A stretch of DNA of 64,000 bases from Blasia pusilla. Taxonomy: Eukaryota; Marchantiophyta; Marchantiopsida; Blasiales. Numbering within the stretch: position 1 is the stretch's first letter; each line of letters starts with the position of its first letter. The stretch lies in NCBI GenBank assembly GCA_050084515.1, contig CM114272.1, forward strand, positions 28,148,001 through 28,212,000, given 5' to 3'. Below the pieces are notes generated by a model that had not been told where the DNA came from, made no database searches, and saw only the letters and a list, made by a program, of their open reading frames with translations. The position numbers and the translations under genes are program-made. Shown in pieces: positions 12,091 to 23,639 of the stretch.

Positions 12091-12418
12091 TGGGATTGCA
12101 CTTTGTATGTCCTTGTATAGCTATCCATGGATGTCAATAGGCCTGTTCAAGTAGGATTTAACACTAGTTGAACTATTTTCCTTGTGTGCAAATGTAAAGT
12201 AGTTTACAGGGACTTCATACATAGGAATTTTGGGGTTCCATGTAATGAAAAAGTGATCGCCTCGGCACTACCTTTCGTGATTCCTGTCGTGAGAGAATGG
12301 AGGGTTTACATGATAATTCTGTACTCAAAAAGAAGAAATTCTTATAGAGTTCGACTTGCATCAACCACATCTGCTGCAACTAGAAGGTCCGCCCTTACTC
12401 GAAGAAAGGCTCTCAACA
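12091..12418 (+). repeat. Direct repeat / LTR remnant, upstream copy
   Basis: From GGATTGCACTTTGTATGTCC to CGAAGAAAGGCTCTCAACACG this segment matches 18.59-18.93 kb in the same orientation with scattered substitutions. The gag-pol of a gypsy element lies between them, starting 72 bases after this copy. That is the position expected of the LTR end next to the primer-binding site. The match starts abruptly, so one or both copies are truncated LTRs. The substitutions between copies indicate an old insertion. Confidence 0.7.
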
Positions 12419-12489
12419 CGTCAAATGGTGCTTCCACTCAAAGATCTTTGAGCGGGTAGATTATGTTTGCAAGTTAGAGTCTTATCAAG

Positions 12490-15400
12490 ATGTCTACTTT
12501 TGGGAGTACTTCATCAATGGAAACTGAGAGAGCTGAGGATCTTCTCCAAAATTTGACAATATTGTTGAGCCAGCAAGGAGGAGTTCACATAGGAGAGCAA
12601 AGATCAACAAGGGCTTTCGAAGCGATTGTAAAGAAGTTGGAGAGATTTGATGGGAGGAACATCACCAAGTATGTTCGAGAGTACATCTATGAGATGGAGG
12701 TAAACCATATACCCGAAGGTGATATGGTGTCAAGTTTTGAGTTAGCTGTAATACCAGAGATCCGTAGTCAAGTAAAGAAGTTGAGAGCAGAAAATTCAAC
12801 CTTGTGGGAGGAGTATGAGCAATTTCTGAAAGGAGAATTCTTTGATGATGATGTGGATAGGATGACTAAGCGGATTTTTCTAGAATAGATAGAGCAACGT
12901 CCAGGGAAGGGAATGACTCCAAATGAATTGTTGCGTGAGTTTGAGAAGCAGTTTTTTCAACTTTCTTCTTCCGAAAGAGAAACTCTAGACTTGAGGAAAA
13001 TTGAGTTATTCCTTGAGGCGGCTGATGAGAATTTGGAGGACAAGATTTTCATAATGTTGGCGGACAAGACCGAAGAAGGAGATGTCACCACTAATTGGAA
13101 GAAAGTGGAAGAAGTTGTTGCTATCCCCACAAAGCAAAGTCAAAATAGAGGTAGAACCCTACTATTCAAGTCGAAGGTGTCAATTTCAAATCCATTGCCT
13201 AAGCCCATGTCAGCAAAGCTTGAAGATTCTACTATTGATGAGTTGGTGAAAGGTTTGAGAGAGTTGAGACTAGAAATGGCTGAGCTTAAACTTGATAGGA
13301 ATACTACTGTTGGTGCTCCTTTGACAAGTAGGAGCTTTGTGAGAAAATATATATGATGTGATAGTGTTGAGCATCAACATCGAGAATGTGAGGAGTTTTT
13401 AGAAGCTCTTAGGAATGGAATAGTAAACTTCAAAGATGGGAAGATTCATTCAACTGTAGAGAAAAGAAAGAGTCTTCCGCTATCAGAGGGGGAAGAATCA
13501 TATATGTTTAGGTGTGGGTTTTCTCAATGTTTTTCTTCGTGGTCTAATAGATTCCAAATGACGAAAGAAATGAATGAAAAGAAAAGATATTTTATGAAAA
13601 AAAAAAAGGTTTTGTTAAAATGTGATGGTGTTGTATTAGATGAAGAGTTTATTAGTGAGATGTATGAAGAAGAGGGTTTTGGAGAAAGTCTTGAAGAGGT
13701 GTTCACCCAGATGACCACTGATTCATTGCATACAAGTGTGATTACAATTCACACATGTGAGTTATATGAAGAAATATCAAGGTTCATGGAAGGAGAAAAT
13801 AGATATGAATCTACGGAGAAGGAAGCGGATGGGCACAAGTTTGAGGCTGACGAACATACCATGGAGGCACAAGGGCACACAAAATACAAGACAGTGGCCC
13901 GGAAGGTAAAACCAATGGCTACTCAACTACCTGAGGGCTATGGGAAATAAGTAGAATGTGCATCAATGGAGCCAAGTCTGCGGGATGTCAGGAAGATAGG
14001 ACATAAGTTCACAGAAGAGGTGCTAGATCGTCTGCAAATTGGAGGGGGTGAGTTTCTCACAGAAATTGAAAGGAAAAGCTTTTGGGAGATGTTAAGGAGA
14101 CATGGTAAGGCCTTCTCTTTTACTACACAAGAAATTGGTTGTGTAGACACGAGTGTGGTGGCATCGATGGTAATTTTTACAGTTCCACATGTGCCTTGGG
14201 ATTTGAAACTCATACCAGTACCACGAGCTATGGTTCCCAAGCTCATTGAGTTATTGAAGGAGAAGATGAAGATGGGTATCTTAGAGCCATCTATGGGGCC
14301 TTACTCAAGTCGATGGTTCACTGTGCCAAAGAAATAAGGAGCTCTCCAATTCATTCAAGATATGTAACCGGAAAATAAGATAACCATTCAAAATATGAAA
14401 GTGGGGCTTAGAATAAATGAAGTCGCAAAAGCTTTTGTAGCCCGTGCTATCTATTCGATAGGAGATTTGCACTTGGGATATGATCAATTCTAATTATCTA
14501 TGGAGAGTAGAGATATTACCACTATACGCACTCCACTTGGGCTTGTAAGAATGTGCACATTACCTCAAGGAGCAACAAATTCTGTCGCTCACATGCAAAG
14601 TGCAATGAATAAAATCTTGAGAAAACCATTCCTTTTGTAGATTATATTCTTATAAAGGGATGTGCAATAGAAGATAGGATTGAGAGGGTTGTGAAAGATG
14701 GATGTAGAAAGTTTGTGTCTGATCATATTCGTGATGTGGATATGATCCTAACAAGACTAGAAGAGGTCAATCTTACTCTTTCTGGAGAAAAGTGTAGCTT
14801 TGGGGTTCCTCTGATTCTGGTAGTGGGTCATCTTTATGGAGAGTTTGGCCGAAAACCAAATCCAACAAAAGTTGTTGTCATTGGGAGGATACGAGAATGC
14901 GAAAACGTCACCGAAGTGAGAAGGTTTTTAGGAGCTTGTGTGTTCTATCAGGTGTGGATACCTCATTTTGGCCACATGTCTGATCCTTTGTATCAGCTGT
15001 TGAGAAAGAAGAAGAAGTTCACTTGGGAGAAGAAGCAAAGAGCAGCAATGATGCAGTTGAAGGAGGCATTGAAGTCGCCACCAGTTCTATGACAAATAAG
15101 CTACGAATGCGGAAGACCTATTATCATCATAGTAGACACTAGCCCTATTCCTATCGGGTGGACAGTTGGGCATGATGATGCGGAAGGAAGAAGATTTGCA
15201 ACAAGATTTCAAGCTCGTACACTCACGGAACGATAAAGGAGGTACCCTTAGGTGAAGAGGGAGCTTTGGGGAGTTGTGACTGCGATGAAAGCTGAGAAGA
15301 AGTATCTTATCGGAGCCTATGTGTTGCTTGAGGTTGATTTTCTACCTCTGTTAGGAATAATTGCAAATTATACAACTCCAGATATAGCCATGCTACGTTG

Positions 15401-16650
15401 GATAGCCTACATTAGGTCCTTGAATTCACAAGTGAGGCATATAGCTGGAAAAGATAACTTAGTAGTTGACATGTTGTCTAGAGCTAGATTTAGTCAATAA
15501 GAAGATATGGAGGCAGCCGAGATAGATGAGGATGATGCATATGTATAGCAAGAGTCATCGCGAGAACAAGGTGACATAGAGGATGTTCTAGCATTCAAAG
15601 AGAATTTATATGAGGGCAGGTTAAAAGAAATTGGGGGCTATTTAAGCACTTTGCAAAGAGACAGAGGATAGACAGATAAGTTCTTCAAGGAGATTTGGCA
15701 TAAGGCGTATGGCTATCTACTACAAGATGGAAATCTTTGGAAAAGGCCAAAGAGGAGAGATGGAATGCCCTTGAGCGTGGTGGATGACAATGGGACAAAA
15801 ATGCAAGTGCTCAAAGAATTCCACAATTCTTTATGGGCAGGACAAAGAGGTACTTGGGCAACTTTCACCAAAATCAAAGAGAGGTATTGGTGGAAAGGCT
15901 TATACAAGGATGTTGAGAGATATGTTGGGTCGGGTGTTGAATGTCAATTTCAATCAAAAATTAGGGTGAGAGATGGACTTAAACCCATGTATCCTTTGTC
16001 TCTTCATCATCAATGGGTTATAGATCTAGTTGCTATGCCACTAGGCCTTTGGGGAATGCGTTACCTGATCGTCGCACGAGAAGAGTTTGTCCAACTTTGT
16101 AGAAGGGAGGGCTTTATGGGCTAAAATAACAGAGCCTATATGTCGTTTTATTCTAGAGGATATTGTTGCTCGATATGAGAGTGTTGGGAGAATCCGTGCA
16201 GATATAGGTTAGTTGAATGAGGAGGAAGCACGAGAGTTCTTCAAGAGATATGGAGTCCAGTTGAGGTTAACAACCTCCATGAATCCGGAGGCAAACGGCA
16301 AGAGCGAAAGGGGACATCCGCCAATCATTCAAGCATTGGTAAAGGCGTGTGGAGACCGTTATGTTGATTGGCCTAGATTGCTTCCATTTGCTTTATGGGC
16401 AGATAGAACCACTCACATCAACGTTACAGGGTTCATGCCTACAGAGTTGACAATAGGTCAAAAGCCGATAATGCCAACAGAAGGAGATATTCCCACTTGG
16501 ATGGGTTTGTCGTAGGAAGACAGGCTCGATAGGGAAGAGCTCCTAGCACTTTGAATGCAGCAGCTAGAGCGATAGGAAGAAGATATTGCAAAAGCATTAG
16601 TCAAAATGAAGGAGGCAAGGTTGAAAAATAGTCATTTGGACAAAAAAAAA
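12490..16650 (+). pseudogene. Ty3/gypsy gag-pol polyprotein, Tcn1-chromovirus-like, decayed
   Basis: Gag (12.49-13.95 kb) is one frame broken by single stops, at 12886 and at a likely TGG-to-TGA change at 13354 just before a C...H...C cluster. Pol follows in the same frame: RELLKEKMKMGILEPS-type segment, SIGDLHLGYDQF (about 14.46 kb), TPLGLVRMCTLPQGATNS, a frameshift before 14634, then FVDYILIKG, where the YxDD-equivalent second Asp is replaced by Tyr. RNase H is seen as IIIVDTSP and RHIAGKDNLVVDMLSRA (about 15.43-15.49 kb). Integrase has a damaged HHCC finger (GQRG where GHRG is usual), IDLVAMP, and after another frameshift PEANGKSERGH and DWPRLLPFALWADRTTH. It stops abruptly after ARLKNSHLDKK at the start of an AGTCAT-rich block, so no chromodomain is visible. 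It cannot encode active enzymes. The lineage assignment is from recall. Confidence 0.92.
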
Positions 16651-16654
16651 TGAT

Positions 16655-17760
16655 CAATATGACTTAGTCATATTTGAAAGCTTAGTCATAAGATTGAATC
16701 TAAAGTCATTTTTTTAAAATTCTCCCAACAATATGACTATAGTTGACTCATACAATGTGACACACGTCATGATTTAAGTAGTCGTACTTGACAACTTGCC
16801 ACGTCATATGCTGATCTGGCCGTCATTTTATATGACTAGAGTTTGTCAATATTCTTCACTTTGGTGACGTGCCACTCATTTAAATGAATGACTAGGTCTC
16901 TCATCCTAAAATTTCTCGAGTCATGGTATGGTAGATGACTAGGATTTTATCACTCCATGAGTTATCAGTCATTTCTAGTCATTTTAAGACATATATGACT
17001 TGAGGGAGTCATATGAGCCAGTCATAAAACTCTTGAATGGTTTTTAGTGATGACTATAAATGACTCATGACTCCATCACTCTTAAAAGACAAGTCATATA
17101 TCCTATGACTAGAGTCATTAAATTTAACAAGTCATGAATAAATGACTCGTGACTCATGCATAATAGATGCATGACGTGGATAAAACGACAAAAAGAAAGA
17201 ATATTGCACGTCATCATTGACGTGTAATTCCACATCATCATTTTGACGTGTTTATTCCATATCACCAATGCAATTATTATCATCATGTTGAAAATTGAAT
17301 GTGACTCATTATATGACTCACAGTAATTTAAATTTGTGACTACTAAAGTCGTAAAAGGCCCTTTTGTGATTATTGTTGTTACTGGTTTTAGTCGTGAAGT
17401 GACTCGAGCTAGTCATGAGTAGTCATTGAATGACTAAAATATTTCTCTTGTGACTCACGAAGTCCTATGAATTCAGAATATTTTTACTTGTGAAAGATCA
17501 TAGAGTCATGTAATGTTTGAAATTCATTTATGATATTAAAGTGTTTGCATTTGATTAAATTATTACGCCAAAATTAGTCACATAGTCACTCACATCATGA
17601 GTAAAGGATTGGTGTTGATCATGACGTGACTCATGGAATGAGTCAAATTTTGATTAAAGATTCATGAAATGACTCATGGATTGACTTACCTTATGACTTG
17701 ATCTATGTTTTGAGTCACTAATTCCAGTCATGATGTGTCTATGAGGGCTGAAAATGGATC
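16655..17760. repeat. AGTCAT/ATGACT-rich block interrupting the end of the gypsy element
   Basis: About 1.1 kb in which ATGACT and its complement AGTCAT, often as GACTCATGACT, recur dozens of times on both strands, with AAAGGCCCTTTTGTGAT near 17.35 kb. The block begins exactly where integrase coding stops. Dense short subterminal repeats in both orientations are typical of non-autonomous CACTA or Mutator-like DNA transposons, but I found no certain terminal inverted repeat or target duplication. Confidence 0.55.
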
Positions 17761-18591
17761 GGTAACATACATTCAATGAGGATGGTAATCAACAAGAAAA
17801 TATTTAGAGACATTGTTAAAAATCATGAACCCAAATCAAAGTTCTACTCATAAACATTCAACCAACAATAATCAACTTGAGACCTCATCATGTAAAATGA
17901 AAGGAAAAAAGATCTTTTACTCCAAATCAAAAGGAAGCAAGTCATATATGCTCTAGCTTCACAACATGTTCACAAAAATAGTCGTATCTTATCACATAAG
18001 GAAAATCAATGAATCCTCTTTTTCAAGTTAATTTCAGGCGAGAGTCCCAACGATCCTACAGCATCACCCAAAACATAATGTGGTGGGTCATCTTCTTTGT
18101 TTGGCTGCCACAACTTGAAATCAAGCTCAAAAGGCAAATTTCAAAGCAATACGTGGTATGCCTATGGGGATGTCCTTCTCGTGAAACTTATTTTTTCCTG
18201 ACAGACTTGATATAACTCCATAGCCAGTGACATGAAAAGTATTCCGTGGATTGGTGAGTGACACCTCATTACCTATCTGTAGTGGATTGAAACATAAAAC
18301 CAACAGATTTAGGGCTAAACATTGATGGAGGATTCATTAGCATTTGATAAGTCATTCACATATTTTATGCACTAAAAATTCAAGTGTTGGCATTCGTGAC
18401 CTACCTATATCCAAAATCCATATTCAAGCTACAATTTTTTATTGTATTCAATCATATATAAACCACCCAGCAATGTGAGCAAGTACCCTTGTCTTCCCAC
18501 CACTTGACTTTGGTTCACTCTCATTACCATCACTTGTAGGCTCAGACTGTACACTAATAGTCTTCAATTTTTTATTCAAGGGAGAAGAAAC
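17761..18591. other. No gene recognised
   Basis: AT-rich stretch between the AGTCAT block and the downstream direct repeat. It could contain the remaining 3' part of the gypsy element (end of pol, LTR start) but no coding similarity was seen. A 68-codon plus frame at 18009-18215 has no recognisable domain. Confidence 0.4.
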
Positions 18592-18937
18592 CTAGGATTG
18601 TACTTTGTATGTCCTTATATAGTGATCCATGGACGTCAATAGGCCTGCTCAAGTAGGGTTTAACACTAGTTGTGCCATGTTCCTCGTGCACAAACGTAAA
18701 GTAGTTTATAAGGATTTTATAGTTAAGAATTTCGGGGTCCGATGTTACGAAGAAGTGATCACCTCGGCACTTCCATTTGTGATACTTGTCGTGAGAGAAT
18801 GGAGAGTATACATAATAATCTTGTATTGAAAAAGGAGAACTTCTTAGAGAGTTCACCTTGCATCGACCACGTCTCCTGCAGCTAGAAAGTCTGCCCTTAC
18901 TCGAAGAAAGGCTCTCAACACGACAACGGAGGGGCAG
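18592..18937 (+). repeat. Direct repeat / LTR remnant, downstream copy
   Basis: Matches 12.09-12.42 kb in the same orientation, from GGATTGTACTTTGTATGTCC to CGAAGAAAGGCTCTCAACACG. Together the two copies bracket the Tcn1-like gag-pol and support reading 12.09-18.94 kb as one LTR element interrupted by a later insertion. Confidence 0.7.
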
Positions 18938-18950
18938 GCTCTTCAAGCAT

Positions 18951-19110
18951 GGTATCTTGGAACAAAACGTGTGGAGATAGGTTAGTATTTGTGTACTCTC
19001 TCCATATCTTGGAACGAGACGTGTGGAGATAGGTTAGTATTTGTCTACTCTCTCCATATCACTCCATTTTCCTTTTCTCCATGCATGTTAGTACATTTTT
19101 TTACTCTCTC
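18951..19110. repeat. 52-bp tandem duplication plus a short dispersed repeat
   Basis: A unit containing ATCTTGGAACAAAACG and GTGTGGAGATAGGTTAG occurs twice with a 52-base step (GTGTGG at 18969 and 19021). Just after it, the complement of 19.06-19.11 kb (ACTAACATGCATGGAGAAAAG) recurs at about 4.38-4.43 kb on the plus strand, so this is also part of a dispersed family. Confidence 0.55.
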
Positions 19111-20690
19111 CACTAAGAGAGTATCTTCTTGAAGATTTCCTGTCCAATTTAATTTTCCTCTCCATGAGTTTAATAAAAACCCTACTGGTTTATTTTCTAT
19201 TCATGTAAGAAAAAAAAATCCCTCCAAGAGTGTACAGGAGCTTTAGGAAGAGCGATAACGTACTAAGAGGCAGGGTCGCTCGATCGAATCGGCATCAAAA
19301 AGAAACAAAGTGAGAGAGAATTCGAATACCTCGAATATAGAGTAATTCTGAAAAGCTTTTGGATTTTTAGAATGTGCGACATCCATACGTGAGAACAATA
19401 TACGGTCTCAATTCCATCGAGATAGGCATCGCTGCAATGACGGAGTGGGCACCACAAGATTTAAAGCATGTCAACCTGAGGCGTCCCGTCTGAATCGGGG
19501 AAGTCATTGAACGGGTACCTTTACGGTGATGTCCCGTGGGCACCGATTGCCATTTGGCACGTGACTCACGTCCGAGACTCTGAATCTGCGATTCTGTAGA
19601 AGTCGAAAGGCGAGAGTGTCCGAAGGGGCATCCCATGGCGTCATGAAGCCATACATGTCACCCTGCAGGCATCTATTGGCTGTAGGGTCGGCTTCGACGG
19701 GCAGAAAAAGTCGAGTAGACAATAGAAGATATTTTCATATCTAAATATTTGCGAGGCTTGTGGAGTCGCTCATGGCGTACGAACATAGTATGTTAGGTTC
19801 GAGCTCTCCCCTTAATTTTTTTGTGAGGAAGAGTAGGCTGCCCGCGTCTTCATCGCCCAATCCTCCCGTAAAAGCCTGCAAGTAAAGTGGACTCCCACGT
19901 CCAGTCCAATACACTCGAGTGATTGCAAGACTTCAAGTTGCCCTTACCTCTAGGTTCTACGTTGTAATGGTTCCTTCCGGATTGATTCGCGTAGGCCGAT
20001 GCTTTTGGTGTCGGGTCAGATCAATGACCACAGACCAGGTGTCGTCGTGTCATGGGGGTCATCGCTGAGATCCCGAGAGCGGCGCCTTTTCTTTAAGCTC
20101 GTTGGTGTCTATGAGACAACCACGAGCTCTTTTCTTAAGCCTGGTTGGTGTCTATGAGACCACGCGTGCGTGCGCGGTGATGGCTGCTACTAGTGGGCAT
20201 GCCCGTGCTCGCGCACGACAATTATTTTTCAAATATTTGTGAAGTGTTCAAAATAGTGCTCACGGGTGGAAGAAAGTAGTTAAAAAAATGCTCATGAGAA
20301 AATAACGAGAATTTGTAGAGATAATAAATACTTTCATCCCAACTTTTATTCTCGTTGAAAACGAACCGGGTTATGTGTTGACCTAGCAGGATGATTTTGA
20401 GAATTTCTGTTTCAGTTTTCCAAAGACCGGCCAGAAACCGACGGAATATACATGGTCTCCTTTGTATTAGTATCAAAATAGCCGGCCGGAATTGGAAAAT
20501 TTTCAAAATATACGGTCGTGGTTTATGTAGACCGGAAATGTACCAGTTCTCTAAAAAAATATCTGGATGTAGGATGGCCGAGATCGGGTAAACCCTAAAC
20601 ACATCCGTGGAACCAGAATGCAGCTTGAGACCCGTGGAAGAAAGACAAAATATTAAGAACTTGTAGAGGTCATAAATATTTTCATCCCAC
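19111..20690. other. No gene recognised; more GC-rich island
   Basis: The sequence at 19.25-20.2 kb is less AT-rich than its flanks. Minus-strand frames (19504-19722 and 19367-19636) look protein-like but match nothing I know. Near 20.09-20.16 kb a unit with CTTAAGC..GTTGGTGTCTATGAGAC is tandemly doubled. The words GTAGAGRTMATAAATAYTTTCATCCCA occur twice in the same orientation at about 20.32 and 20.66 kb, with a weaker relative near 62.55 kb. Confidence 0.4.
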
Positions 20691-21350
20691 AAATTTATTT
20701 TTTTTTTTTTTTTTTTTTTTTTAAATAATAAGAATACTTCACTTTAGATAATATCCAACTCTCGTAAATAGTTTCACTATTTCATAAAAGTTTGAACATT
20801 ATCTATTCTTCCCCTTTCCATCAAAATAACATCCAAAATTATCAATTAATCTTAATTAATGAAATCAGTTTCTTTTTCCATTCAAATTCATTGTCCTTTG
20901 TCAAAATATGAAATGTGAATTAACCTGATTATTTTTTAAACTAATCAAATTTTTCATTTAAATTAATCAAAAAAAATTTTAATAAATAATAATTTTATTT
21001 TCTTAAATCTTAGAAGAGTAATAACATTCCACTCCTCAGTTAAAATTGAAATGATATCCCACTACCCTAAATAATTTCACCTTTCCATAAGATTTAAGCA
21101 AAATCTACTCTTCTCCATTAAAATTCATTTTCACTTCCCATCAAATATGAAACAAGGGACAGAATTTTAAATTATTTGTTGTTTTATAAATAAATAAAAT
21201 TTTCTTATTATACACTTAGATCAGCCATTATGATCTAAATAAATTCAATAATTTATTCATTAATGAAAATATTTTCTCCTTCCACTTAAATTCATTCTCT
21301 CTACCCATCTAATGTTATTAAAGTACAAAATTGAAACATGTTGCTATTTT
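20691..21350. repeat. Poly-T run and AT-rich low-complexity stretch
   Basis: A run of T, nearly unbroken over about 30 bases, ends near 20722. It is followed by AT-rich sequence with loosely repeated CCACTCCTC...AAAATT and TTCATTTTCCAYTYCCCAT words. A similar style of sequence occurs at 33.1-33.3 kb. No gene is seen. Confidence 0.6.
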
Positions 21351-22380
21351 ATCTTATTCTCCCACTATTTTGTCTTATTACAGATATGGGATAGCTCATC
21401 ATAATACACATTCCCCTTGGATGGGAGAAAAGAAACAAGAAAAAAGCATCGACGCCAAGATCCCGATAGAAATATATTCCCACCACCGTCACCGCATAAG
21501 GTTTCCTTAAGTTTCTTCTTCTTTTCCAAGTTTGTTGGTGTTTGGTGTGTTTTCCTGGCTCGATAGCACTTGGGAGAAACAAACAGCAACGCCCAATTAG
21601 AGAAAGCTCACCACCATCACTGTTTCGGCAAACTCATTTGCTCTCAATCAAAGAATATAAGACCTAGAGTGTCATTTGTTTGCTGCACCAATAGTACTTG
21701 TCACTAAGAAACATGGAACCAAAAGAATGTGTTGAGGTTCTCGAACTTTAAATAAGACAACTAAAAAAAATAGAATGCTTCTCCCTCTTTATATGATGAA
21801 ACCATGGAGAGCAACTAAGAGTAATTTTTTTACTAAATCACTTAGATTCGGGTATCAACTAATTATGGCCTATATACGTGGCCTGCATTGGCCCTATGTG
21901 AGCCAGTGTGGGCCAAGCGCACGCTCGATGCGGGCCTCTACCAACAAGGCGCATGCTTGGTATGAGCTAAAAAGTGGAAGGAAAGAACATGTAATAGGTT
22001 GTTGGATGAGGCCGAGATCAAATCTACATTGCATACAAGGTGAGCCCAAGTGTAGGCTATTAGAACGTGGGCCTGTAGGGATAGACATAAGTCTAGGGAC
22101 ATGAACTTTGTTCGTGCGCAACCTTGAATACAAGTACTAAAAAGGGTCTGTATCCCTCTTATGAACACAAAAATTAATTGACACTAGATAATTTTAAAAA
22201 AAAACTGAGAGATTTTGGATAGTCCATCATATGGGATAATCTTGTGGTCCAGGGAAAAAAATGAAGGCCATGTGTGTAGGTGAAGACGTGTTGGGCATAC
22301 TTGTGGACTTATCCGTCCTATGGATGGATAAGTTTGTTTCCATGCAATCTTACTCGTATAAGATCATGAGGAAGTCGTGA
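21351..22380. other. No gene recognised
   Basis: Short open frames only. A 109-codon plus frame at 21775-22104 is overlapped by minus frames of similar length, which argues against real coding. CGCAACCTTG at about 22119-22128 resembles the terminal word of the small repeat found at 4.05 and 54.8 kb. Confidence 0.4.
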
Positions 22381-23070
22381 AGGAGGATGGGGAACTCATT
22401 TGGGAACTTCAGAGATGGACTCTCGTCTATGGAACGGGAACGTAAGTTCCGATTCATCCTTCTTCTCATTTCGAGAAGTGGATCTCTAGTTCTGATGGTG
22501 TGAAATTCACGAAGGAGGCCCGCAATATCAACTTGGGAGGTAGAACTCTGAACGCGCCCGTTCGGGCTTAGTTGTCATGTTAGGAACCGGAACCTTAATT
22601 CCGATTGATCATGCTTCTCATTTTGAGGACGGGATCTCTAGTGCTAATAGTGAGGAATCCTATAAAGAGGCTCGCGTCTCATTTGGGAACTACATTTCCG
22701 AAAGCAGCCGTTCGGGCTCAATTGTCAAGGCTGGAATCGAACCTGAGTTCCGGTTCATCCGCCTTTTCGTTTCAAAAGTAGATCTAGAGTTCCGATGGTG
22801 AGGTAGCAAGGAAAGAGGCCGGAGATTTCATTTGGGAACTATAGTTTTGAAAGCACTGGTTCGGGCTCAATTATCCTCTCTAGAACTGGAACCTGAGTTC
22901 TGATTGATCCTTCCTTTCATTTCGAGAATTGGAACTAGAGTTTCGATGGTGAGGTAGTAAGGAAAGCGGCTGGCTATTTGATTTGGGAACTATAGTTCCG
23001 AAAGCCCTTTTTTAGGTTGGTGCTCCCATCTCTATAATCGGAACCTGAGTCCTGATTGATCATCCTTATG
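22381..23070. repeat. Tandem array, period about 151 bp, five units, palindrome-bearing
   Basis: The anchor GAACCTGAGTTCCGATTGATCC and variants starts at 22438, 22590, 22739, 22889 and 23041, giving steps of 152, 149, 150 and 152. Each unit also has TTCGGGCTCAATTATC and an imperfect palindrome around GGAACTATAGTTCC. Units differ at many positions, so the array is old. It sits at the left edge of a decayed coding region. Confidence 0.88.
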
Positions 23071-23639
23071 ATTTCTAGAACTGGAGAAGATTGTCTCAAA
23101 AATCGTCTTCGGTATTGCAGCCTCTCCTCACTTCTTAATGAAGTGGACGCATATGCCAGCAAAGTGGAGACTTCGATAAGAATATGAATTGCCACTTTTC
23201 GGGCCCACATGAGCGATATCAAGTTGGCAACGATCAAAAAGATCGGGACGAGGAAGATTGGAAAAGTGGTGGGTTTCCTTGCATTGAGGATCGCTAATGC
23301 AGGACCATGCAGAATCAAAATTTGAATTTCGTATTAGAACTTTAATTCTGATAGAACATTAACTACACATGCCATCTCTGTCTTTAATCAGTCCGAGCAC
23401 TTATCATTGGTATTCTAATCGAACTTAAGTTCCATGGTTTCGGCAGACCATGATGAAGAGGCTGAACGCCCATTTCGGTTCCATCCACAAGGAGATAAAC
23501 ACTTTCGTCTACAATTGCTCTCCCGCGACATGGAACATGTGGCATGGTTGCCTACGAGTAAGGTAAACTCATGGCATGAGATGGTCTTGCGTACTCTGAG
23601 TACTGGCTGAGACATAAAACGAGGAGGAGGAGGCTCAAG

